Program-made: the position numbers and the translations under genes
Shown here: one piece after another, positions 47,930 to 59,180 of the stretch
Numbering within the stretch: position 1 is the stretch's first letter
Layout of the letters: each line of letters starts with the position of its first letter
Assembly: GCF_030272615.1 (NCBI RefSeq)
Contig: NC_081414.1
Coordinates: 823,665,896 to 823,729,895, forward strand
From: Cryptomeria japonica
Lineage: Eukaryota > Streptophyta > Pinopsida > Cupressales > Cupressaceae
DNA length: 64,000 nucleotides
Direction: 5' to 3'
Notes under the pieces: model-generated
Databases searched by the model: none
What the model was told of the DNA's origin: nothing
The model's input: the letters and a program-made list of their open reading frames with translations, nothing else

Positions 47930-48465
47930 AAACACTGGAAGAACAGTGTGATAGGCTCTTTGACATTGATGTGGATGGTCAAGCTGCGATTTTGGAGTTA
48001 GTCCAAAATGGCTTAAGCGAAGATAGGCACTAGTGTGATGGCTTCATGTACGAGATGGTGTTGTGCCTTCTAGTGGATGTGATGCCATCCAAGGAAAATG
48101 TGCTGGAAAAAATTCCCCAGTTTGTCAAGGAATGCAACACGGAGGCAGTAGGGAGTGTGGTCTTAGAAGTAGAGGAAGAGTGGGCAAGCATTCTGGGACC
48201 CTACTTCAACCCGAGGTGTTTGCTGTCAGAGATAGAGATTTTGGACTCAGAGGATGAAGATCAGGTGGTAGCTGTGGCATTGCAGAAGAGGAAGGAAAAT
48301 TTTATGGCAGAGGCTTGGGAATTTTTTAGGGTAGGAGTTATTAACGGTTCCTTCACCACTTTCTGTGGGATGATGGAGGATGAGCTAGGTTTGCTATTTG
48401 ATAGTATTATAGACAAGGTGGTGGACATTGGGATAAGGGTCTCCACTATAATCAGCCTGATTTAG
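47930..48465 (+). CDS. Accessory frame in the LINE 3' region (ORF3 candidate)
   Basis: After the RNase H stop at 47567-47569 a third frame begins. From about 47930 it reads DETLEEQCDRLFDIDVDGQA, one TAG, CDGFMYEMVLCLLVDVMPSK. From the Met at 48046 it is open for 139 codons: QFVKECNTEAVGSVVLEVEE, YFNPRCLLSEIEILDSEDED, KRKENFMAEAWEFFRVGVIN, ending IGIRVSTIISLI. It is acidic and mostly helical, without a domain I recognise. It lies before the LINE tail and inside the target duplication, so it is carried by the element. It has fewer stops per length than ORF2. It could be a coding 3' frame, a captured host exon, or chance in a decayed untranslated region. Confidence 0.4.
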
Positions 48466-48682
48466 CTTGGAGGTCCTTTATTTTGGATTGGTTGGTCAGG
48501 TTAGGGGTATGTTAGATTTAGTATCCCTTTGTATAGCGGGATACCTTTTGTGTTAAGGTTTGGACTTGCCGGTTATGTAATGAAATCTATGTAAAATTTT
48601 GATATTAATATAGGGCGCTATCCCCACAAATAGATAGCACTTGCCTAAAAATTAAAAAATAAAATAAACATTAAAATTAAAA

Positions 48683-50189
48683 TTTTGTGTAGCTCAGCAG
48701 TTAACTTCTACCACATCAACTTGGTGCTCAATTTTTTTATTAGTGATTCTCCATAAGGGCTCCACTATCCAATGAGGCAACTATAGTTAAAAGGACAACA
48801 TAAATTTTGTTGATAAAGAAGGACAATATAAATTATATCGATAAACAAGGCAATATTTTATAAATAAAAACAGTTAACAAAATAGAAACGAAAATTTTGA
48901 AGTGGGACAATGAGACAGCACACAGTGGTCAAAGCTTAGTGTGTGTTGTTTAGGGCCGGTCTCGTCACACTGTTCTAGTGTGAAACAAATCTGGTGGGGG
49001 TTCTCCACATAAAGAAATCCTATCGACTAAAAATATGAATCTTGTGTGACATATAAAATGGGGAATTTTCAAGTACTTAGATTTTTATAAAAAAATCTAA
49101 TATTCTTCAATCAGGCATGTTTTTTAGAGACCCCTAAATCATTTGTTGGATTTCTTCAAATGATCTAGGAGATGTTCCAAAATTTTTGATCATGCTCAAT
49201 AAAGGGAAGTGACACAATAGATATATTGAGCATTAGAGAGTTCAAATGATGTACTTAAAAGTTAATAAATCTTAACATTGAAATAATAATAAAAAATATA
49301 TCAAATCAAATAATTCATAAAATATAGGCCATTAAGTCAATTATACATGACAAACACTTATGAAAAAACACTAAATTTCAAAGAGACGCAAGCTTATAAT
49401 TTTTAAATGACAAAATATAGTACAATCTAGAGTGTGTGCATTGAAATAGAAGACTAAAATGGCGTTAAAAATGATCATTTTTTAACAATAAAAATTGACC
49501 TTGGATGACAAACTAAACGTATCATACTCAAAATATAAAGATACGACAAGAGAAAGGGTCATATCACTTAAAATTTAGTTCATAGAGCATTTTTTTTCAA
49601 TCATGAAGATTAAGAGGTTTAAATGAGAGGAATAAACAATATTTTCATTTTTTTGTCAACAAAATATAATATAACATTTGGTTTTCTCTCAATAAAATGT
49701 TGAAAATATTTCACAAATTACTTTAGTGAAAAATCAGCTAGCATCACTTAGTTTAAACTAGATTTTTTTAGAAATTTAAATAATATATGTTTATATTAAT
49801 TTTCAAAATGAAAACATTCTAAAATATAAAAAGTTGAGCCTAATCCCCCCTATTTTTTAAAAATATTCAAAAATCTTTTTAAATGTGTACAAAATAGAGT
49901 CTAGAATGTTAAAATTTATTTATTTCAAATTTGGATGTATGAATAATAAATGACATGCATATTTTTCGACAAAAACAAAGACATTAGCAAAAAGAAAAAT
50001 AACGATCAAAACTTTAAAGTATTGATTTTTTAAAAAGTTACATGGTTAGAAAGGTAATATAGAGCTTAATGTTATTGTAAAATAGATTATATCAACGAAA
50101 GATGTGAAACTTTAATGGAGAGAACACTCAAAATTAAATCAATTTTTACATTTTATAAAACACATACTTCTAAATATTTTTTATTAGAT
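48683..50189. other. Non-coding AT-rich stretch
   Basis: No supportable gene or repeat unit is seen. Confidence 0.5.
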
Positions 50190-51860
50190 TAGCAGGGAGA
50201 TGACCCTGACCGGAAGAGTAGCAGAGTTACATCAAACCAAACTCCAACTATAAAATAGCTAGCAAAAAGGAACCGGTACTAATAAAAAATGATAAAAAAA
50301 TTTCCTACCCCTAAAACTATTTCTACAGATGCTAGTATCAAACCCAATGTTAATAGCATAAGAATCATAATACCTATAAATAGAAGCTAAACTATTAATG
50401 CTCTTTCCAGCATTATCTATAACAACCAAACCCGAATCAATCTTAGAAAATTTAATTAACATAAAGTTAGTTAGATTGGGCACACAGGCCCTCAGTAACC
50501 ATCTGAAGTAAAACATAACCAAAAGATCAAAATAGAGAAAAAACAAGAGACCATTACTTCTTCTTTATCATATTCCATTCTCGCTCGAGCCTGTCGACAT
50601 TCTGCTTCCATGCCTCCTGGTGATCATCATCGTCCTCTTTCATCATCTCTCTTATACCCTTCTTTCCCTTCTTCTTCCTAATTTTCTTCAATCTACCTTT
50701 ACCAGAAGTCGTGCCCAAGACCGCATTTTTCATAATCCCATCAATGATATTGCAGATTGAATTGAAAGTATCACACAGAAGTTTCATCTTACTATCCTAT
50801 TCTTCATAATTATTTTCTAGCCTTGCAAATTTTTATTCATATCGTTCACTTGCTCCTCAACAGTGTTTTTAGTCTCCTGGGTCGGCCCTAAAGGCAAACA
50901 AGGCACCATTTCCATATCTTCAAAGGAGACAGGGAAATTGTGCTCTTTGAAAGGAGACTCATGTTCACTTTCTGATTTGTTGTTTTCTTCCTCAATTTCC
51001 TCTTCTTCGTCCATGTTCTCATCAAGGCTTTCTATCTGTTCCTCCTCATTTGCATTGAAATCCTCATCTTCATAGTTATCGTGAGAGTTGGCCTCATCTT
51101 CAATATCATAAATTTCATACAAATTAGCCTCAGTATTGGAAGGTTGTTTCCTTTCCTTGGCACGAAGCCTAGCCGATCTCCTTTCCCCCAAGCTACTCTC
51201 AATTTTCTATTTCTCTGTTCCTTTCACCTCTTCCTCTTTCAAGTTGTGAATCTCTAGGTCAATGGTCAGGATCTTACCGACAAAATCACTACTAGACCTC
51301 TTAGCTTTCCTTTGGGTGGTTTTAGGCATTTCACTTTTCCTTTTGTTTGGGGTAAAATCTAACAAGGCCAGCTCAAAGGAATTCTTTTCCAAGGTCATGA
51401 CAAGGCTTTTTTCCATGCTTTTTCTAGAACTTAAGAGGGTAGACATCTCCTTACGGTTCTCAGAGATTAAACTAGGAATATTTTTGGGGGTTTTCTTACA
51501 GCTCCCCTCACTACCAAAGGCCGAGGCAATATAGCTAGTGGTGGGGGTATGATCAACAACATACTTATACATTAGGTAAATTAAGCCCTGACATAAGAGT
51601 GGATTCACCCCATTTTGAATACAAGCACAGAGAGAGGAGAACAAAAAAAATGGCATATTTATCTTGGTATGGTGTCTAATGTGGTTCAAAATGGGGAAGT
51701 GATAGCCATGGACAATGGGATAATGACCCTCCAAGGTAAAATATTTCATAACATGATATCTAACCAAAGGAAAAGGCTTAGGGAGGGTCGAATGATCATA
51801 CACATTTTGGAAGGGAACATACTTCTAAATGTTGACACACAAGTCTAACCCTTTAAGTTG
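50190..51860 (-). pseudogene. Second member of the recurring coiled-coil protein family
   Basis: On the minus strand 51803-51207 reads LVRYHVMKYFTLEGHYPIVH, GYHFPILNHIRHHTKINMPF, then LLCQGLIYLMYKYVVDHTPT. This aligns with 28190-28430 of the first member (SYHFTILNHFRHDKRISFLF, then LHEGLILLIMEYTMD). A single TAG (51209-51207) separates it from 51191-50817, which is in the same frame and is basic (RRSARLRAKERKQPS) then very acidic (EEEQIESLDENMDEEEEIEE). A shift leads to 50787-50554 (KKIRKKKGKKGIREMMKED and a Trp-containing helix) and a last frame to about 50259. The 3' end reads TAATCTAATAAAAAATATTT, again LINE-like. The N-terminus upstream of 51803 is unclear. Function is unknown. Confidence 0.6.
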
Positions 51861-53362
51861 GATGTCCATGATGAATCCAACCCTACGGATTGGCAATACT
51901 GAAGAAAAAAGGATAAACTAGCAAAAGGAATTGAAGATAGAAACCTTAATATATTGAGAATATACAAAAAATACATGGTGAGAAAGGTAAGTAATGTAAA
52001 ACAATAATCTAAGCCTTTCCAAACTAAGATTGATTGCAACCCAAATAACTCAAATCCAAACACAATTCACAAAATTGAAATTTCTTCAAAATTTATTGGA
52101 AGTTTTTCCAAGAGTAAATGCAACTGAAATTCAATTTATTTGTCCTTTGGGCCATGCTCTTTGAAACTCTTTCAATCCCCTTATACCTTATCCTACACCA
52201 ACTTTGGAGTATTTCTTTGAAAAATTACTGACAGTTCACCCATTCTCCACTTATTAGTCTTTGCTTCCTTTTTAACAATATACAAGAATTCAATCCTTTC
52301 TATACTCTACTTACTACACAGTTACCTTCTCATATCTCCTTGTACAACAATTTTATTTTATTTTATTTTGCCTAAATTCCCCACCAAATCCTTTGTCTCT
52401 TCTTTTCCCCACACAACCAGCTCTTCTTGTCCATACCAAAACAACTCTCACTCTCCTATATTTGGCATTTTGTCTTCTCCATGCTTAAAAATTACCACTC
52501 TCTCCCTTGCATAGGAAAATTCTTTTTTTCCCTATCTATTTTCCAATGTCCCCTCTACACTAGCACCTCCCAAACTTTCACACATTAGTCCAATTTTACA
52601 ATAGAGATTTTTTTTTCTTTTTCATTTGTCTTGTTCTCCATTAAAAAAGTTGCATGCTCACCTTCTTATTGTCATTTTTTTTAAAAATGCATAAGCTTTG
52701 GATATTAACAACACCCCATATGACATTAATAAACTTTGATTATGAAAATAATTTGGACATGAAAACTGGAAATGAAAACCAAAACTGTCGATTTTGTGTT
52801 TGGGTTATGTGGATTACACATACGCTTGATTCCTCTAGTATAAAACATAAAAGGTATGAAAATTTTCCATGAGTGGACAACTAATGAACATTTTGCCAAA
52901 GTCAAAACTCAAATCCTAAACTTTGCCAGATCTAAAGAAACGACCCAAGAAGCCTCGCCCGCTACATGGTTCTTCCAATGAATGAAATATTCTCAAAACT
53001 CTTTTTCTCTTGCCTTTTAGGATATCCGAGAATGAATGAATTGATCAATTCTCTCAAACCTCTTCTCCAACAACTAGTGGATTCATTCTAGTGCATCTGA
53101 CAAATCTAAAAATGATGTTATCCACTAGACTCACCTTCATGATATCTATAAAAATCTAAAGCATTAAATATTAGAGAGATACCAATGTCAATTGGAAGCT
53201 CAATCTCATATGCATTTAATTAAAAATTTAACAATATTTAGCACGGGCCTATCTTTTTGTTGGTTCCTAGTGGAAACCTTTCCTTCCACAAATGTGTCAT
53301 CGCCTAGTCACCAACTTGAAATTATTATACTCTCCTATGCATATTAGCATTTTATTTATATT
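51861..53362. other. Non-coding stretch
   Basis: It includes a pyrimidine-rich part (about 52370-52600) but no gene. A 72-codon frame at 52654-52872 has no supporting features. Confidence 0.45.
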
Positions 53363-54026
53363 TGTTGGGACCCTTTTCTAATTATTTCTTCACATATTTG
53401 TGCATATCATGGATATTCTATCCCTTAAATAACAAGGAATGTTGAATAACTTCAAGGTTAAATGTTTGATTTTAGTGATCAAAGAAAAATGAAATATATA
53501 TAGGAGAAATCCAGTTATCCCAATAGGCATAAACTACATAACTGAGCATATCTAATGTAATATGCCAATATTCCCCCTTCTTACATTATTCCTATGAAAA
53601 AAAAATTGGAGTAATTTTAAGACAATTTTCTAATTATTTATTAATCAGGTCCTTTAATTGCTTTATTTTTAAGCTAAACATAGGTGCTTTTTATTATTTG
53701 GAGTTTTCTTTTCTAACATTAGTTCTAGATGTAGTTGAGCTTAATTTAGGTTCTACTTTGCATTGCTTTACTTCTCCTAAATTTAACATTAGGGTTTGCA
53801 ACTAGGGTTTCATCATCATTTATAAGCATTCATTCATTCATTGTAATTGTATCTCATTGTATCTCCAACATTTTTTGTGCAATACAGAATTATTGGTTTG
53901 TGTACAGCATACAATATTTAATTGATCTCCTTTGTCTGACGAGTGTTTTACTTGCAATTGATTCTTATCTCTTGTGGTTGATCATCAACTTATACATTGT
54001 ATTAGAGTACAATATTTGATCCTACA
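53363..54026 (+). repeat. LTR fragment with primer-site-like sequence
   Basis: It starts TGTTGGGACCC and ends TTTGATCCTACA (664 bp, TGT...ACA). It is followed directly by TGATATTAGAGA (54027), a decayed initiator-Met primer site. About 200 bp of possible leader follow (54040-54260). No second LTR or coding region is found. Confidence 0.5.
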
Positions 54027-54372
54027 TGATATTAGAGATTTTCTACCAAGTTCATGTTAGTATGCTTGAGGGATCCAACCTAAGGTGACTTTTTGTGCAC
54101 TTTGGGCTCAAAAAAAGGTGGTCATTGATTTTGCGGCATCGAAAACCCCTAAGATTGACTGACATTTTATCAGAATTGGAGCAATTGAAAAATCAAATCA
54201 AATCACTTGAGGACACAAAAATCAAGGCAAAATCTAGGGGTAGTTAAAAAATCTAGGAATTTGGAGCAAAATAGAGGTCACCATCACATGTGCAAGGTCT
54301 AAGAACCCTAAAATTGCTTGTCAATGTGTCAAAATCGAAGATCAAGAAATTCTTTGCAAAAAAATTCAAAAA
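54027..54372. other. Possible retroelement leader, otherwise non-coding
   Basis: Sequence after the decayed primer site; no gag motif can be read. Confidence 0.35.
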
Positions 54373-54590
54373 CTTTCCATTTTTGAAAAAATTCTATTTT
54401 ATTTTTGGAATGTTTATATATTTTTAGAAACTTTCTATTTTGGGGAATTTTCTATTTTGGAAACTTACGATTTTTGGAAACTTTCTATTTTTGAGAAGTT
54501 CTATTTTTAGATATTTTCTATTTTTTGGAAACTTTATATTTTTCAGAGGTTCTATTTTTTAGATATTTTTTATTTTTTGCAAGAAATGTT
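54373..54590. repeat. T-rich minisatellite
   Basis: About ten irregular copies of TCTATTTTTGGAAACT, with variants TCTATTTTTGAGAAGT and TCTATTTTTTAGATATTT, in a head-to-tail row of roughly 20-bp units. Confidence 0.75.
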
Positions 54591-55330
54591 GAAGTGGGAG
54601 GATGACATCCAACAAGGATGTCAAATTTATAGTTTTTATTTGCCAAGGTTTTTGAATCCATTATGTGAGTGTGATATGCCTTCGGTGTAATCATTTGTTA
54701 TAATAGTTTTAATTTTATTGTTTAGCCATTACTAATTGTATATGGAATCACATGTTGTCAAGTATCTTAATTTAATATAGAATTTGAACATTTTTAAGCA
54801 TTGCCTTCTCAAAACCCACATGAAATCAAAATGCCCACAAAATACTAGGCTATAAATTATTTCAACATGTCGTCCAAAACAATGAAATTTATTGGTCATA
54901 AAAATTTTAGCTTATTTTGGCCTTGAAATTAACTTGAATTCAACTCAAAGATGCCTTTTAGCTTGTAATTCTCAACTTAAATATAAATATATATTAATTC
55001 AAGATGTTTTTGAAAAATTTAACTTAATGCAAGTACTCATAAAGATTTGTCAATCTTTAGTACATTTTTAGATAATACAATTGAGTGGATTCATAGAATT
55101 TTATGAAATAAAAAAATATGAAAAAAATTCGTTTAATGATTGAATTATTATCTATACAGTCAATCTCAACGTGTAATGTCATGTGATAGAGATATAATGA
55201 TAAAATAGTTTTGATTTCTTAATTATCTCTACGTCAATCTGTAATGTCGTGATAGAAATATTATGGTAAAGTAGTTTTGATATTTTAATAATGTCAAAGC
55301 CTAATTTCCATATTGGATATGTAATATGGA
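54591..55330. other. Non-coding AT-rich stretch
   Basis: Contains a short local duplication (TCAATCT.AA.GTGTAATGTC near 55160 and CGTCAATCTGTAATGTCG near 55232, about 72 bp apart), otherwise nothing. Confidence 0.45.
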
Positions 55331-55336
55331 TCTCAC

Positions 55337-55762
55337 CATAAAGAATCGACAACATTGATTATGATTAGTTCTCCCTACAAGGAGCATTGGAATAAGCTCA
55401 GAAGGCTTCTCCACAACAACGTTCTCAGCGTCGCCCTTCAGAGCTCTTCTCACTATATTAGAAAACGAGATTTAAAAGAGAAGAATGGAGTGGTGAGGTC
55501 CTTTTATGCCTTGAAAATGATAGCAATGAGTTTCATTGCCCCCTTGTGCTTCGGCCCGGACTTTGAAGATGATAAACTCTTGTCCCGGTTGGAAGAATTC
55601 GTAGCTGAAGACATGAGCCTGAGTAAAAGAGGAGATGTGCATCTGGATTCATTTCCTGAAGTTTGGAATAAATTGAGTTTAAAAAATAAATGGAAGAAAT
55701 TCTTCACAAGGATTAACAATGCATGCCCTCTTTCACAAGGGGAACCAGTTCTTGTTCCATAG
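55337..55762 (+). pseudogene. Cytochrome P450 exon fragment
   Basis: The frame reads LIMISSPYKEHWNKLRRLLH, the C-helix region of plant P450s (pattern 'APYG.YWR.LRR'). It goes on with VRSFYALKMIAMSFIAPLCF and GPDFEDDKLLSRLEEFVAED, which fits the E-F helix region ('N.....FG..F'). LDSFPEVWNKLSLKNKWKKF, then FTRINNACPL, matches the segment before the G helix. The usual WR of the C-helix is WN. The N-terminal anchor, I helix, ExxR and haem-binding Cys loop are all absent, and the frame ends in unrelated sequence at 55762. It is an old fragment. The subfamily cannot be told. Confidence 0.65.
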
Positions 55763-57080
55763 TTTTAGTTCAGGTGTCACAAACAGCAACCTGCGCAAAT
55801 CGGTCGGAACATATATTAACTTATCCCTCAATATTAACATACATATCAATTGAACAGATCGATTCATTTTAATTAATCTATCTACCTCAATGGCGGCCAT
55901 TAATAGGAATATCAAAGATTAGATCTTCAAATACCTGATCTTACTACAAATTTACAGATTCCAATACCCAATGAGTGTTTGAATTCGCCATTCTTATAAA
56001 CATCCTCATAACCAAGTCAACCGGAATGTTTCAAAGATGTCACAGAAAGATGATGGCGAGAGGCACAGGACAGCAACACAGATTGAGATCAAATACAAAC
56101 AAATAGTGACAGAGACAAAGCCAAAGAAGAGCAGAAAATGATATTTCTATTTATATAATATATTTTAAAAACACTCAATAACAATTTATAACATAGAGCT
56201 GCTGCTCATTGTATGCTTAACAAACATAGAAACAAAATCTTCTATTTTTGACTTTACAGAATTGTTACTTTACTGTGCCAAAGTCATATAAACATCATCA
56301 TTAAGAACAAAAACTGGAAATAACAGAGCTGCCCTGTTCCTGGCAGTGAACAACCTATTACAGTGCAAGACCTCTTATTTCTCCTCCTTTTCTGCTCTTC
56401 TCAGTCTGTTACAGTCAGTACTGTTCTGCTCTTGCTATAAACATGTTCCTTTTTCATGATGCTTCTAAATATATCCAGCAAAGAGCGAAAACACAAACTA
56501 TTAAATGCTCTTAACTATACGGTGATGGAAAGAACAAGCAAAATATTGCAATAGAAATTTTGTATTTCAAATCTGTCCTAAAGATGTTAACAAGGCAGAT
56601 GAAGAGGACAGAAAACAGTGGAGAAATGAGGAAAGTATAGGGAGAAATTAAATATGGTTAGTTGTGATTCAGAAACAAAGGGGGTTGCAATGTTGATTAA
56701 ATTTAAAGGCCAGAGATTTATGAATCAAATCCTAGCGTAAAAAAGAAATATAAAGAGCAAAAGCGCTCAAAGGAAGGATTCCTGTCATACATGAAGGAGA
56801 TTTCAAATTTTAAAATTTGACAGACAAATGGAGGAAAGTGCTTATTTTGCAAAGAGACGTTAAGCATTAACCCTCAAACACTAATTCTCGATTCTTTGAG
56901 TGTAGCATTTCACAACAGTAATTCAGCTTTGCTCGATATAAAAAAATTCCCCTCAAACTTTGGAGATGATAGATTTCTTGAACGCTACGCGAAGATATGA
57001 GGATAGGAAAAGTATATTATTCACCCACTTTGTTAAAAATGTTTTTGCCTGTGTATTCATCCAATCTTCTTTTACTCTTT
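55657..57080. repeat. P450-associated repeat, copy 2
   Basis: Homologous to 34317-34990, starting inside the P450 fragment and running through its former intron or 3' region. Relative to copy 1 it has an extra 617 bp (56051-56667) and a smaller extra piece at about 56935-57025. It may derive from one P450 gene duplicated together with flanking DNA. Confidence 0.75.
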
Positions 57081-57134
57081 TCTAACAATGTTGTTTCACT
57101 GCTAAGGATTTGGCATCGAATAAAAAAATGTACG

Positions 57135-57293
57135 TTCATATTCTTTCGTTTATAGCGTAGATGTGTATCATTTAAGCTATAATGAGATGATCAATGAACG
57201 TCTATACATGGACGTTTTATTCTATACTCGAGCATAATTGAAGTCCCAGTCATTAAATGTGTATCATTTAAGTTATAAACGAAAGAATATGAA
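57135..57293. repeat. 159-bp element with 22-bp terminal inverted repeats
   Basis: TTCATATTCTTTCGTTTATA followed by GC (57135-57156) is repeated in inverse as GT then TATAAACGAAAGAATATGAA (57272-57293), with one mismatch. Just inside each end is ATGTGTATCATTTAAG in direct orientation. It resembles a small MITE or a hairpin-forming duplication. No clear target duplication is seen. Confidence 0.55.
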
Positions 57294-58388
57294 TAAGAAT
57301 TTGGTGGCATGCACATAAATTTTTTCAATGGTATGTCGTTTTTTATTTATTAAAGATATGTCTAGTTAAAGATATGTGTAGTTAGAGAATTGTAAAGATG
57401 GTTGGATGTGTATTTAGAAAAAAAAAATCAATGAGTTGGTTAAAGGTATCATCTTTTTCATTAGATTGGTTCACAACAAATAGTGAAATAGTTGACCAAG
57501 TAGAAATGTAGACACTAAAATAATTTACCTAATTAACACACCTTGATATTCAACATATTATTCCTTAATCCTTAATCACATTAGTATACCATAATACAAA
57601 TAAGTACCTACTTTAAATTTGAAAAATAACACTTCCACTAAAAGTGGACCCATTAGCATGCACTTACCCATTGTTTCCAACTAGCTAGTAGAACTCCTAA
57701 TTTGATCAATAATTCATAATTGATAACACTAGGGTTTCAATCTAACTTGACATGATAGATGGGTATCAAGATATTTTCTAAGTGATGACACCATTTTTAT
57801 CAAATGATATGTTATAACATTTCTCCACCTCATCTCCCCCTTTGTACTTTTGTTTATTGAGTGCCAACTTGATAAGTCACTAATTTAAAAGTAATTATAA
57901 TTTTATTAGACATGGTTATAGAGGTTTCCACATCTTTAATCATTGATATTTACAAGTTATGATAAAAAAGAGGCCAATAATTTTCTTATTCCTATCATAG
58001 TGGGGAATTCATTGGGAGCATTGTGTTTTGCTAAACAATGATCAATCTTGACAACTTAAACTTATCCTTAAATGGTAGAATCTCAATCTTAAGATCTGCT
58101 TTGAATAAAGGCTTTCTTGGAAATATATTAGTATTTTTTCAAGACTCTCTTTCTTCATTTTAATAATTGTGTTGTTGTCTTTCTCCAACTTCTCCACAAG
58201 TATCCACCAATGTATTCATGGATTCCATAGATTGAGATACTTTTCAATGTCACCCTCCATCTTACTGAATATTACTTCAACACCAATTTCATCTTTTATT
58301 GAAGTACTTCTCAAGTTTACACCTATCATGAAATTCATTCTCTCTTTATAAAGGTAATATTTCCTTCCATCGTGCATAATTTTTCGAC
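57294..58388. other. Non-coding stretch
   Basis: No gene is supported. Near 58390 a minus-strand Copia frame runs in from the right and loses similarity. Confidence 0.45.
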
Positions 58389-59180
58389 AATGTGAACCTC
58401 CATTCCTAGAAAATATTTCATTAGACCAAGATCTTTCATCTCAAATTCTTTCATCATAGCAGCTTTGAATTCATCTTTCATCTTAGAACTACTACCCATA
58501 TACAAAAGATCATCAACATACAAACTTATGATGAGAATATCAGTACCTTCTTGTTTGTAGTATAGGGTAGGATCACTCTTACTTCTCTGGAAGCCATTCT
58601 CCTTAAAGTATCCATCAATTCTGACATACCATGCTCTTGGTGCTTGCTTGAGGCCATACAAATCCTTCTTAAACTTGTAGACATAATTATATTTTCCTTC
58701 CACTTCAAAACCTTGTGGTTGCTCCACATATACTTCCTCTTCTAAGTACCCATTCAAGAAGGCACTTTTCATGTCCATATGATGTATGCTCCACTTCTTC
58801 TGAGCTGCTAATGAAATCAGCATTCTTCTAGTCTCTTGTCTTGCTACTAGTGCAAATGTCTCTTCATAGTCAATTCCATACTTTTGTGTGAAGCCTTTAG
58901 CAACTAATCTTGCCTTGTGTCTTTCAACACTCCCATCGCTGTTAAATTTGGTCTTGTAGACCGATTTGGTGCCAATCCTTTTTTTGTCATGTGGAAGTTC
59001 TATTAACTCCCAAGTGTCATTCTTGTGAATGGAATCCATCTCTTCTTCCATGGCTTTCACCCAAACCTCATTAGTAAATGCATCTTCAAAACATGATGGT
59101 TCAAAATCAGCCTTGGCTAATAAAGAAAGATTCACTATCTCACCTATTGGGTTTTCTTCATGTACTTGATTTCCACTCCT
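58389..59180 (-). pseudogene. Copia reverse transcriptase, truncated
   Basis: The frame 59135-58335 reads VWVKAMEEEMDSIHKNDTWE, KARLVAKGFTQKYGIDYEET, MKSAFLNGYLEEEVYVEQPQ, LYGLKQAPRAWYVRIDGYF, YVDDLLYMGSS and LGLMKYFLGMEVH. The catalytic YVDD is intact. After MEVH at about 58389 the sequence no longer resembles RVT_2, and the usual connection to RNase H is absent. Confidence 0.92.

Larger units (their letters stand above)
42008..48682 (+). mobile_element. L1-type LINE with a 20-bp target duplication
   Basis: The 20-bp AATAAACATTAAAATTAAAA occurs at 42008-42027 and again at 48663-48682, exactly bordering a 6.6-kb element (42028-48662). The element ends in an A-rich tail (CTAAAAATTAAAAAATAA). 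It has ORF1 (gag-like with a zinc knuckle), ORF2 (endonuclease, RT, zf-RVT, RNase H) and a further open frame before the tail. This is the standard plant L1 order, and the insertion appears full length. ORF1 and ORF2 are broken by many stops, yet both target-duplication copies are identical. Confidence 0.93.

Noticed and set aside
55733-55915. Minus-strand frame similar to one at 34375-34590
   Set aside because: The similarity comes from the shared DNA repeat (P450-associated copies), and the frames diverge at both ends.
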